Source: Ottelia alismoides | Lineage: Eukaryota > Streptophyta > Magnoliopsida > Alismatales > Hydrocharitaceae | DNA length: 64,000 nt | Direction: 5' to 3' | Assembly (NCBI GenBank): GCA_037367405.1 | Contig: JAZKJV010003369.1 | Location: 1-64,000, forward strand | Shown here: positions 54,595 to 64,000 of the stretch, piece by piece | Layout of the letters: each line of letters opens with the position of its first letter | Position numbering within the stretch: position 1 is the stretch's first letter | The notes under the pieces: model-generated | Told to the model about the DNA's origin: nothing | The model's database searches: none | The model's input: the letters and a program-made list of their open reading frames with translations, nothing else | Program-made: the position numbers and the translations under genes

Positions 54595-56339
54595 ATCCCA
54601 TGGAAGAATTGGTGGGGAGCGAATGGCGGGATCCATACATGCGCGACGCGGGCGTTGGCGACGTGGGCTTCGTGGTGGAAGAGCAGGTGTGACGCATAGG
54701 TGGGCTCCCATCCGGGCTTTACCCTTTTGACGTGGTGCTCAAAGAACTGATGGGGCATCTTCATGACGATCAACTCGACCCGTGGAGAGTACATAGCAAA
54801 GCAATAGCACAAGAAAAGTAGAGGAGGAGATGTGTCCAATGACTGAAGCCATGTGGCCTTTAAATAGGTGAAACCCATGGTCCTAATCCTAATAGGATAA
54901 GGAAGCCTCCCAATTTCTCTTTTTCCAGCCTTTCTTTTACAATATTTCTGCTCCAAGGGGTTGGCATACAAATTTCGTACCCCTTCAATCATGGCCTTCC
55001 AGTAAATGTTTTTATGAGGAGGGGTCTTGAGGCAAATTTTCCAATTCAGTTCCCTCATTTCCAGGGACTTGATTGTAACTGTATTCCTAACTAGTGTTAG
55101 GTTTTTTCTCTTCCTAATTAAGTGGCGGCGGTACGAGGGACGGGGGAGGCGGCGCCCGCGAGTTCGCGCCCGAGCGTTCTGCACGGTTGACACTGCCCAC
55201 AAAGGTAGCGAGATGGACAACGGGTGGTTTGGGCACTTGGCGACAGTAGGGGTGGTGGCGGAATAGGAAGGCGAGGCGGGAGAGGTGGTTCGTAGGGCGA
55301 TGCGGCGAGGAGGGGAGGCGGGGCCGCAAGGGTTATCGCGCGGAGGGGTGCGGGTTGGTGACGGGAATGAAGGCGCGGGTTGAGGGTGGCGGAATGGGGA
55401 GAGGGAGTGTAATAGGGGGTCGATGACGTGAAGGGAGAGGCGTCGGTGAGGTTCGTGGAGGGAAAGGGTAGCGGGCTGACGGGGCCGAAGGAGAATCGGG
55501 ACTGGGGAGGGGCGGCGATCGGGTGGGTTAGGGTCGACGGGTGTGCGGGTAGGCGCTGGCGAGCGGGGAAAGAGGTTATAGGACTGGGGAGGGCGACAGA
55601 AGGGAGATGGATGTGGGGAGAGGGAGGCAGCGATATAGGGGTAGGTTAAGTTTCGATGGAGAGGAGTTGCAGAAGGGGACACAAGGTTCGGGGGGTATAT
55701 CGCAATGTTCTCTGGAGTGGAGGGAGAGGTTGTCGGGACGGGGGCAGGGGGAACGGGCGTTGGTGCATAGATCGCAGGGGCTGGGGGTTTTGGGGGTGTC
55801 GGGGAAAGTGATGTTGGTGGCGCAAGAGGCGCGAGGGTGGCTGTGGAAAGAGGTAGCGGCAGTGGGTTTGGGGCTGGAGGTGCGGGGCTGTCAACGGGGA
55901 TGGTAGGAGCCTCAAGGATGTCGTCGGGAACCTGCAGAAGGGTCGTATGTGGCCCGGAGACCGATTTTTCCAACGATTGCAAATCTGAAAATACCTGGAC
56001 AGCAAGTATTTCGCCGTTTTTTCCTTTTGGAATGGCCTATACAGCGATCGAATCTTCCTCCACAGCGAGGTTTTCTTCGTCAAAACTCTGGACAACGACT
56101 TCGGTGGTTGGAGGCTTTGATTGGGCGGCGAGTAGGGTCTCGAAATTGGCCATAATATCTCGACATTTGGACTGGAAGTCTTGACATTTGGATTGGAGAT
56201 CACGCAGTTCGTCCATCATCTCCTTGTCGTAGGCGTCGTTGGCTCGTCGTTTTCGTTCCGATGAACGATAGTCCTTCGATACATGCCGGTGCGAACGTCT
56301 GGACGGATTGTCAGATCGTGAGGACGATCTGTAGGCCAT
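54489..56339 (-). CDS. Pro-rich ORF of the LTR element, one in-frame stop
   Basis: The frame opens with MAYRSSSRSDNPSRRSHRHV at 56339, 15 bases inside the LTR edge. Residues 1-100 are charged with a short coil (DKEMMDELRDLQSKCQDFQS). A TAG at 56039-56037 follows EEDSIAV, after which the same frame continues AIPKGKNGEILAVQVF and stays open to 54489. The middle is 200 or more residues of Pro/Ser/Thr-rich sequence. After about 55070 there is a different, protein-like segment (CLKTPPHKNIYWKAMIEGVR, GFTYLKATWLQSLDTSPPLL, QFFEHHVKRVKPGWEPTYAS) with GC-rich codons, perhaps captured from a host gene. The tail reads into the MITE at 54594. No gag motif such as a zinc knuckle is seen. It may be a gag-like or carrier protein. 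Confidence 0.6.
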
Positions 56340-56353
56340 GCTCTGATTCCAGT

Positions 56354-56818
56354 TGATGCAAACGGAAAATTCGACGACGGCGGAAAAATAAATTTTTGTG
56401 GATTTTTGGTGGAAGAATAAATTGGAGGGGTTGAGGAGAGAAGCTTGTGGAGAACACGAGGGATTAGAAGAGGAAGAACGTGAAGGTCACGCGGGGAGGG
56501 AGAGAAGTTAGAGAGAGGGAGATAAATCTCAATTTTATAAAAAATGAACTATCTCAGACCATAGCCTATCATCCCTTTATATAGGAGGGATGAGGTTACA
56601 TAAATAAACTCAAATTCAAATTCAAACTAACTATCCTAAATTGACTCTAACCGACTTATCGACTAATTTGAAATTCAAATCTCTAACTAATCGAGATCAC
56701 ATGCGATCCCGTTTATTTAATTAAGATTACGACAACTCAAATAAGTATAAATAAAATTAACGGATAAAATTAAATAAATATGCGGCCCTATATTTCTGTT
56801 CTGTTCCACGCTGCATCA
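56354..56818 (-). repeat. 5' LTR of the 54-57 kb element
   Basis: 465 bp, from tgatgcaaacggaaaattcg to ttccacgctgcatca. Contains cctttatataggagggatg, which on the coding (minus) strand gives a TATA-like tatataaagg. Confidence 0.93.
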
Positions 56819-57689
56819 GTTTATAAAGGAAAATACCTATAAAACCAATAAATATATAGTAATGAGATTATATATTATTTGATTAACATATAATATATTG
56901 CACTGATGAAATTATAGAAATAGGAACACCGCAAGAAAAGATATACAACTCTATATAACTTTTTGCTAGATTTTCATCCATTCAGAGAGGGAGTCATTGG
57001 CTTTGTCGTTAGTATCTGAGTTATATAGTTGTCACTAAAATATGTATCAAAGGAGTCATTGGCTATATTTGTCATTGGAGTATGTGAGATGTTGTTATGC
57101 CTTGAATCCTAACCTTATGTTTCGTTGAATCCAGTTAAAAACTGTTTGATGTCCACCCCATGCCACCATACCCCACCAGTATGGGTGTCTCATTGCCTGG
57201 TCAGCGAGCCTTGGGATGGGGGGTGGGCTAGGGAGGATGTGGGCTCCCCTCCGGGGTTGGAGGAGGCGACACCCTGTCCCAAATTTTTTTCTTATAATGG
57301 CTATTTGGATCTACCTGCACCATAGATTTGCGGATTCATATGTTTAAAGGTGTAATATTAATAGTTTATTGAAAGAACTTGGCATGTTAATGGAAATATG
57401 AATACGAAAGATGCCAAATTTCAGCATTCATCTTGTATAAATATACTCTGAACAAACAAACCTTTGTAATAAACATATGAAACTACCAATATGACGAATG
57501 ATTTTCTTAAGAAAATGCTCCGAAAATCCTTATAACCTTAAGGACTGCCTCGCCTCGACGCCTTGGGGATGTGATACGCTCGCCTCAGCCAGGGGGTCCG
57601 AGGCAGTTGCCTTGGGGCCCTTTGGCCCCAGCTTGCCTCGAACACCTTTGCGCTTCGAGGCACGTCTTTTTAAACCATGCCAACCATGC

Positions 57690-59050
57690 TCAAATGGACT
57701 TTCAAATTTTCTTGTTGTTTCCTATCTTCCAATTGTTGCTGCATGCGGTCTGAAGGATCAATATTAACAGTACTACTGTCCAACTTCCACTGCTGTGTCT
57801 GAGAAGAATCATCAATGTTACTCCTCGAAATTGGCATCTAACCGAAAATTCATCCCACTACTTCCTTTTTCAGCAACAAAACCCACAATTATAGAGGTTG
57901 GCTGCTGTGATACATGCTCTAGGTGTTGCTGCACAAGATCTAGAGGGTTCCCTGTAGGACACTTCAATCCTGTCTCTTTCAAGTGTACAGAATCAAATTG
58001 CTGTAACTGTGATGATACATCAAGATGCTGCTGCTATATTGATTTTGGTGAAGTTATAACATCCTTGGTAACTTCCATCCATCTCTTTTAGTTATTCTTC
58101 ACATCATCATCCATCTTCCCTTACGTTCTGCATTCCTCCAGAGCATGTCCAATGGCACAACAAATGGAACAAAAATCTTGGCAATATTTAAAAAACAACT
58201 CATTGCTCAAAGTCCTGAAGCCCATTTCTAATCATTATATATTTTAACTCTATGTTCAAGGAGATCAATCTGCACATAGATCCTGACGCAACTCGGTCTA
58301 TTGAATTCCATAACATCTTTTTCTATGTAGTTCTATCTCCCAGCCACTTGAGCTATAGACCTAATTATACCATGATTTTGTAAGTGGACATTCAATCTAA
58401 TTGGTCCAATCCAGACATTAGCATGCATGGATTGCAATTTGGTCGAAAGCAAGGTCACCACCTGATGATTGTTACCCATCCTTCTCTATATTTATACCTG
58501 TCCAACGCACACGACTTGTGGAATTCTTTTTCTGTAGAATAACTGGTGAGAATGTACCTTGAATCCATTGCTGACAAGAATACTTTTCCTTCATGTACAT
58601 ATTGTTTCCTTAAAAAACTTCTGCTCTTGAGTTCGTAAACCTAACAACCAAAGAGATAAAGAAAGGTTTTTGTAAGGAAATAACCACCTCTGTGATTTCT
58701 ATGACTGGTTCCCATCCAATTAAATTGGACTTAGAAGAGTGAATCTTCAACAATAGAAGCTACACGCAAAACTTTTCATTGCCTTTACATAGAAAAATTT
58801 CTTCAACTCAGTCCCTTGATTGACAGATATAACTGTAGCAGCCTTCTTGTGCTCCACTTTCTTCCCAAAAAGAACACGAGTCAAAGCAGGGAAGTTAACT
58901 TCTGAAAATCCTTGGAAATTGCTTTCACTAGAAGGTTGAATTTTCTTATGAATTTCCGCGCAAACATTGCTCATTTGAGACAACAACCTTCATTTCATTC
59001 ACCATCGATCCATCCGGCTTTTGACAAACATTTTGCATGCACTGGATTTA
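57690..59050 (-). pseudogene. LINE ORF1 relic (DUF4283/zinc-knuckle type)
   Basis: The minus strand reads NFPALTRVLFGKKVEHKKAA near 58870, then VWIGPIRLNVHLQNHGIIRS around 58370, GR-YIEKDVMEFNRPSCVRI and YVQIDLLEHRV near 58280. Near 58150 there is a C-x2-C-x4-GH-x4-C knuckle (FCSICCAIGHALEEC, partly shifted). That order is the DUF4283 plus CCHC organisation of plant L1 ORF1. Several stops make it inactive. The hAT at 53754-57679 interrupts it on the downstream side. Confidence 0.65.
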
Positions 59051-60640
59051 ACCCCACGAACCGCACCCCATTCTCTTGCAAAACCAAGGTAAAAAGGCCC
59101 TTGTCAGCACTCAATGGTCAGTCCACCCCTGGATTGCTCCCGCAACATAGAACAAATGAAGCGCCCCAAGACAAAGAACACTTTTAAGTGCTCCTCCTTG
59201 CATCCACTAGCAACGAGCCAATAATTTCCTCGGCTCCTTTTTCATGCTGACAGATTCCTCGAGTCCTTCCTTGGCCTTGAAACCACCTCCCACCTCAACA
59301 ACAACCACTCCTACATGAGTAATCTTACCCTCGAAGCACTCCAAGGACAGCAACATGCCCCCAACTATCCCAAGGTGATGGACTCTTCAACTCGAGAAAC
59401 CACCTTAGAGTAGGATCTTCTCAAGATCTTGAAGACATCGAAGGAAAAGGAGCTCGATTGATAGGGAATAATTGCAAGGTGCAGTTGGATCTCAGGATCG
59501 ATCAAAGCAGATATCCCTTTTTGGTATGAAAAACTTGGTTGGTCTTGTCAAGCTCGAGCATCGTACCAAAAATTTGTTCCTTGCAGTAAGGTTTATCGCT
59601 TGTGATGTCACTTCTGAGTCCGTACTCCTAGACATCTTATTTTATGATGCCTAGGAAATTACTTGACATTACTTGCACATGAAAACATTGGTGGCGCCTG
59701 CGACTGCACCCGAAGGAAAAAAATAGGTTTAAAAAGACCTAGCACATGACATTACTTGCACCTGGATGCCATTGGTGGTGGTTGCTGCTGGCATGGTTGT
59801 GGTGCATCGATGGTCATGTTGTTGGACTCTGCCATGGCAACATTTGTGGAGCTACGTGGCATCGGCAACGACAACTCAAGGAAGATGCCAAGCATAAGCG
59901 TCACCATTAGAGACGTGAGTGACAGTAGTTGGAGACCAATGTTGATGCACAACATGAGGATGACGCCTGGCAATAATGTTGGGGTACTATATTGGGTTCA
60001 AAACGTCAATCTAAGACTTCATCTCAACTTTTATGCCACACGAAAGAAAGAATAAGAAAGTGCTATTTTGAAAAGCAACTCCTAGCCCTTTATATATAAG
60101 AAGAGGCCATGGTTAAGGTGATTATAAGGAATACAAAAAAATACCTTGAAGTGGTAAAACACATACATTAACCGTTCAGAACAAACTTTGTGTATGTAGG
60201 TGGAAGCTTTGAGCAAGCTTTGAGTATGACTTACCACATTTTGGAAAGAGTTCTCTAGAAGTATAATGAAATAATCCACTTAAACCATGAAGAAATAGGA
60301 AATCAAACTTATAATAACTTAAATCGTATGGTTGTCTAGCTAATATGTGTTCTTGTACATGTCGTATGGTTGTCTAGCTAATATGTGTTCTTGTACATGT
60401 GTGTGCACACGTGTACTGGTGCGTATGCATATACATGTGTGTGTGGATTATAGTTCTATTCAATATGTAATTTGATGGATTTGAAACATCTTAATATGAT
60501 CGAATCCTTCAGAATATCAAAATCAAACCAATGATTGGATCAATTATGTTTTTTATTCAACATATGTGCACCCCTGCTAGCTAAGGTGTTGAACCCATGG
60601 TACAATAGAAAGATGCTTGGTCCTAAGACAATAGATGCAA
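59051..60640. other. Intergenic, no supported gene
   Basis: Several plus-strand frames of 60-100 codons (59472, 59756) show no recognised domain. 60060-60300 contains a TATA-like ctttatatataagaa. 60324-60399 is a tandem duplication listed below. It may be decayed retroelement sequence. Confidence 0.4.
60324..60399. repeat. 38-bp perfect tandem duplication
   Basis: The unit beginning tcgtatggttgtctagctaa is present twice without change (60324-60361 and 60362-60399). Confidence 0.95.
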
Positions 60641-60659
60641 TTTTTTTTTTGACACTCAG

Positions 60660-61459
60660 ATGCAATTTTTTTGGTTGTGGGAAATAGTTGTACTTATGGA
60701 TTTTTGGTTTTTAAACCAGAATTGTATGACATTAATATTGATACCATAGTTGAGCTCCATAATGCACCTTTTTTTGAGGATGCTTTTCCTATGAAGATGG
60801 ACGTTCATCAAAGTAGGACTTTGTGATTTAACCATCATCCTTGTTCTTTTTCTTGAGGAAAATGGAACTGGTATCTCATATGGAGGCTAGTTTCTACACT
60901 TATCCCAATGATGCAATAGAGGAGTTTAAATCTGGAGGTGCAAAAGACCTATGATTGCCAAGGATTTAATAAATGACTTTGTTTCTTACCATATCGAAGA
61001 CAAGGCCTTAAATGTCGGTTTGGGGTACCATTTCAGTGATCGAACAAAACAGAATTTCGATCGAATTTCGGTCGAAATTCAAGTGGAATTTCGATCATTT
61101 TTGTACTAGGGTCCCCGTAATTCGGTGATTTCGGCCATTTCGGTCGACTTTCAATTTCGACAGGATCGAAATTCGACCGAATTTCACCGAAATTTGAGGC
61201 CATGATCGAAGGCAATCGGATTGCTTATCATGATGACATGGCTTCATTCACAACCAAGCATTGGAAGGATGCTATTAAGAGTGAGGAGTCTATAAGATCC
61301 AATAACATGTGAGATTTAGTAGATTTACATCAGTTGTTCTATGATTGGGTATAAGTTGGTTTCTATTAGAAAACATAGGCCCGATAAGTCAATTGACAAG
61401 TAAAAGGCAATATTTGTTATGAAGAACTATAAGTAGAAAGAAGCGATGATTACTACAAT
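60660..61459 (+). pseudogene. Copia polymerase relic (integrase tail to RT start)
   Basis: The plus strand reads GFLVFKPELYDINIDTIVEL-like sequence (around 60700), NAPFFEDAFPMKMDVHQSRT, then YHIEG-NRIAYHDDMASFTTKHWK and DAIKSEESIRSNNM-DLVDLH. This is the hinge between copia integrase and reverse transcriptase (normally ...WKEAINDEMDSIMSNNTWELVDLP). Stops and a MITE at 61001 interrupt it. No LTRs are seen near it. Confidence 0.8.
61001..61204. mobile_element. Short hAT MITE inside the copia relic
   Basis: Starts caaggccttaaatgtcggtt, ends accgaaatttgaggccatg. The flanks atcgaaga (60993-61000) and atcgaagg (61205-61212) are an 8-bp duplication with one change. Sister of 51563-51788. Confidence 0.92.
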
Positions 61460-61690
61460 CAAGGTTGCAAAAATCGGTAGCCGGTACTCAGTTGGTTGGG
61501 TCACTGACTAAGGAAATTGACAATTGGGTGACTAATCGGATTTAGTTGACCTTTAATCAGTTGTGATTTTTTTAATTATTTTAAATATATAAATCATTTT
61601 GTACATATATTCTTATATATTTATAAAGATTTGTACATTTTTATAATATCATAATGAAAAAAAGAATTGATTGAATTTAAATAAAATATA
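61460..61690. mobile_element. hAT-like element, left part only, cut by a LINE
   Basis: Starts caaggttgcaaaaatcggta and runs through ttgggtcactgacta and the AT-rich block shared with 26890-27296 (aaatatataaatcattttgt, tcataatgaaa). It stops where the LINE tail begins near 61690, so the right half is lost or lies elsewhere. Confidence 0.75.
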
Positions 61691-64000
61691 TATTTTTTGA
61701 AGTCCAAAAGAGGGGGTAGCATGCTAAGGTGCCCTCCCCAAAAGTTTATTTAATTAAAAAAGGAAAAAGAAGAAAAGAGTACAAAGGAAGAAACCATTAC
61801 AACAGAAACCAGTCCTCAACAAAAGCCTTGGACTGGATAGAAACATTCTCTCTATAGAACCTTTGACCCGAGAACACAAGAGCATTCTTGGCCAGCCAAA
61901 TAGACTAAAGCTAAGACATCGGGCCCAGAAACTCCATTCACGACTGCAGATGAGCCGACCGTAGCGATCCCCAAAACTCGTCGAAGGACCTCGAGCAGAG
62001 CCAGTCAAGGTTAAGGTCGTCCCACAATCCGGCAGTTCAAGAACAAGTGAAAAATAGATGGTCCACCGATTCGATGCCCACCTCGTACAGAGGGCAGGAT
62101 TTAGAAATAGAGCCAAAGAAACGCGCACAACGATCCCGAGTCATCAAACGCTTGCGCCTAAGAAGCCAAAGAAAGAACCCAATCCGCTCGGGAAGACGAA
62201 GACTCCATATCAAGCTACAATCCCCCATAAGGATCTCAGAGAGAGCAAGAGGTGGTCTGGGAATCGTTGCGTATGCCTTCCTGACCGAAAAAGAAGATCC
62301 CCTCCAAACCCAGTGGTCTCTGCCCCCCAAGGGACCTCACAGCAAGCTAAAGAGTCACATAGACGAAGGAATTCTTCGAATCTTTGATCCGAAAAGTTTG
62401 CACAAAAACGAGGCATCCAGTTCCCATTACACCAACAATCAACAATCCTCACCTCCCGGTCTGCCGCCAACGTAAAGAGCTGCGGGAAACGATTGGCGAG
62501 CGCCCCATCACCTATCCAGTCCTCCGTCCAGAAAGCGAACAAGAGCCCATTACCCCAAATAGGCATGAAGATCTCATGAAACCGAGGGAGCATTGAGAGA
62601 ATTCCTTTCCAGAACGGGGACGACGGAACCACCAGAAGAAGCCCAACCATCGAGGGGCTAGAGCAGCCATAAATACGCCGGATCAACTCACAACAGAGAT
62701 CGTCCCCATATCTGGAAACCCACTTCAAAATCAAGGCTTCATTCATCGCATCCAAATGCCGAATGCCCAACCCGCTATCCGCCTTCGGCAAGGTAACAAT
62801 ATACCAGTCAACGAGGTGCATGCCCTTAGCCGTCTGCCCGCTCCCACGCCAGAGGAATCTCCTCATCACCCCCTCAATACGCAAATGAATCCCTTTCGGT
62901 AAGATGCGCGAAGACATGAAGAAGATCGGGATCGTTGCCACAATCGCTTTCAAGAGGACCAACCTCCCCCTGGAAAGGATTGAGGACCGCCAGCCCGCCA
63001 ACCTACCCTCCAGCTTCTCGACCATCGGAAGCCAGTCCGCCAGCTTGGCCCTGCCAAAAGACAGCGGCAAGCCAAGGTAGCGAATAGGCAACTTGCCGCA
63101 ACCCACCCCCACGTCCTCAGAACACAAGCGTGCTTCCTCCTCAATGAACGCAAATGGCACCAAAATAGATTTGTCCCGATTTTTGTCGAGACCCGAGAGC
63201 TCGCCGAACAGTTCCAGAACAACCGCGACGGCACCAGTCTCCTCCCTGTCGCCCTCTATGAAGAAGATAGTGTCATCTACATACTGAATCAGAGTAACAC
63301 TGATATCATCCTTCGAGAATCCCGAGAACAGGCCACTACATTGCACCTGGTCCACCAAGCATGCCATCACATCAGCCGCAATGATGAAGAGAAGAGGAGC
63401 CAAGGGGCACCCCTGCCTGACTCCCCGCTGAGGCTGGAAGTATCCTCCCTCCGGGCGGCCATTAACCAGGACTGCCAAGAAAGCCGTTGTAACACAACGC
63501 TTCATCCAAGATATCCAGACGCCCGGGAACCCTCGCTTATGCATAGCCTCCCACAGAAGGCGCCGGTCCAGAGTATCATAAGCCTTTGCAAAATCCACCT
63601 TCCAAAGCATAGCCTTCCTGCCACGCCTCTTCCAGTCAGCAATGATCTCAGAAGCCGTGACCAAGCAGTCCCGGATCTGCCTGCCCGGGACAAAGCAGAC
63701 TGGAAGGGAGAGATAAAGTGCTCAAGAACCCTAGTAAGACGGATAGCAAACACCTTAGCCATGATAAGACATATCCCGTTGGAGAGAGCAATCGGCCTGA
63801 AATCCTCAATGCGCTCGGCCGCACCGTGTTTAGGATGGAGAACGACCAGCGCCCGATTAACTTTATCAAAACCAGCGTTGCGCAGACACATCTCCTGAAT
63901 TACCTTGAGAATCTCCCCAACGAGCAGATCCCAAAAATCCTTATAGAAGGATACAGGGAAATCATCCAGGCCGGGCGCCCCATCCGCATTGAGCGACCAG
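61690..64000 (-). mobile_element. LINE (L1-type) retrotransposon, 3' part
   Basis: The element enters from the right edge and ends at the A/T-rich tail near 61690 (tttttgaagtccaaaagagg on plus). Coding runs on the minus strand: the RT start (DFRPIALSNGICLIMAKVFA) and palm region, thumb-like region, then the C-terminal zinc-finger (zf-RVT) region near 62240-62040. 5' UTR, ORF1 and endonuclease lie outside. It cuts the hAT at 61460. It is the least decayed LINE in the window. Confidence 0.9.
62037..64000 (-). pseudogene. LINE ORF2 reverse transcriptase, three frames
   Basis: Upstream of about 63690 the frame reads WSLNADGAPGLDDFPVSFYK, IEDFRPIALSNGICLIMAKV and HFISPFQSA. Loss of one T in the ttt run near 63693 shifts the frame, which continues FVPGRQIRDCLVTASEIIAD to 62210. 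That long frame has WKVDFAKAYDTLDRRLLWEA, RGVRQGCPLAPLLFIIAADV, the catalytic LIQYVDDTIFF, IRYLGLPLSFGRAKLADWLP, and SGLGIRHLDAMNEALILKWV. A second shift near 62300 leads to the zinc-finger part FFLWLLRRKRLMTRDRCARF and CPLYEVGIESVDHLFF. The metal-binding pair DD is kept. Two shifts make it non-functional as written. Confidence 0.88.

Larger units (their letters stand above)
53831..56818 (-). mobile_element. Non-autonomous LTR retrotransposon with intact LTRs
   Basis: The LTRs 53831-54292 and 56354-56818 are very alike, with inverted ends tgatgca/tgcatca. The flanks attta (53826-53830) and gttta (56819-56823) suggest a 5-bp duplication with one change. On the minus strand the 5' LTR is followed by tggaatcagagcatgg, a tRNA-Met-type primer-binding site, and a purine tract gcagaggagag precedes the 3' LTR. 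The interior of about 2.06 kb codes only for a Pro-rich protein. No protease, RT or integrase is present, so it needs a helper. It contains a MITE at 54391. Confidence 0.92.
53754..57679. mobile_element. GAGGCG-type hAT element split by an LTR element
   Basis: The left part (53754-53830) reads gaaacattaaaagcgg and aagcgaggcgaggc. The right part (56824-57679) ends gcgcttcgaggcacgtcttt and ttaaaccatg. These are the two ends of the family seen complete at 18538-19675. Both copies also carry the GC-rich internal module (57140-57290 here). Without the LTR element the length is about 0.9 kb. The target duplication is eroded (caacattt region against ccaaccat), so the first bases are approximate. Confidence 0.75.

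Noticed and set aside
55837..56184. Plus-strand frame at 55.8-56.2 kb as a gene
   Set aside because: It is antisense to the Pro-rich ORF of the LTR element, which has the LTRs and primer-binding site in the minus orientation.
1..64000. tRNA, rRNA, or organelle-derived genes
   Set aside because: Only tRNA-like promoter words within SINEs and hATs were found; no full tRNA, rRNA, plastid or mitochondrial gene could be recognised by eye.

Overview
This window is nuclear DNA from a flowering plant. The evidence is spliced protein-coding exons of plant-type genes, GT-AG introns, tRNA-derived SINEs, and dense layers of class I and class II transposable elements. The GC-rich third codon positions of the CHUP1-like and MAPKK-like exons would fit a monocot or magnoliid, but the sequence does not fix the species. 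There is no sign of bacterial, organellar or viral DNA.

Only four host genes can be supported. (1) The last three exons of a nucleosome assembly protein NAP1 (+, 70-697), ending in the farnesylation box CKQQ. (2) A short two-exon CHUP1-family coiled-coil protein (-, 2732-1334), convergent with NAP1. (3) An RNA-binding protein with one RRM (+, 12602-37951). Its four 3' exons are clear. Its first exon is probably at 12602, which would make intron 1 about 20 kb of nested transposons; exon 2 has a reading-frame problem. (4) The first two exons of a group-A MAP kinase kinase (+, 49461-49716). Its kinase exons are not found, so the following intron is at least 14 kb or the gene is broken. An upstream ORF overlaps its start codon.

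Most of the rest is mobile DNA. Region by region: 4.1-7.3 kb holds a MULE and two hAT elements in and beside a LINE relic. 7.4-12 kb holds a truncated LTR, two 0.95 kb direct repeats around a plant-mobile-domain (MAIN-like) gene fragment, and a 64-bp palindromic array. 12.6-32.5 kb (RRM intron 1) holds a non-autonomous LTR element carrying a SINE, a LINE, a solo LTR with an hAT inside, and a degenerate Copia element carrying several hAT insertions. 34-38 kb (RRM intron 5) holds four palindromic elements lined up in a TA microsatellite. 38.5-49 kb holds an hAT, solo LTRs, MITEs, a Pack-MULE-like element and a nearly 1 kb fold-back. 51-52 kb is a three-layer hAT nest. 53-59 kb is a four-layer nest (MITE in LTR element in hAT in LINE). 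60.6-61.5 kb is a Copia relic with a MITE. 61.7-64 kb is a LINE with a nearly intact reverse transcriptase frame.

Many elements were delimited by reading their terminal inverted repeats together with target-site duplications: 8 bp for hAT, 9 bp for MULE, 3 bp TAA for one PIF/Harbinger-type MITE, about 5 bp for LTRs, 9-25 bp for SINEs. These insertion scars are the strongest non-coding evidence in the window and give the relative order of insertion.
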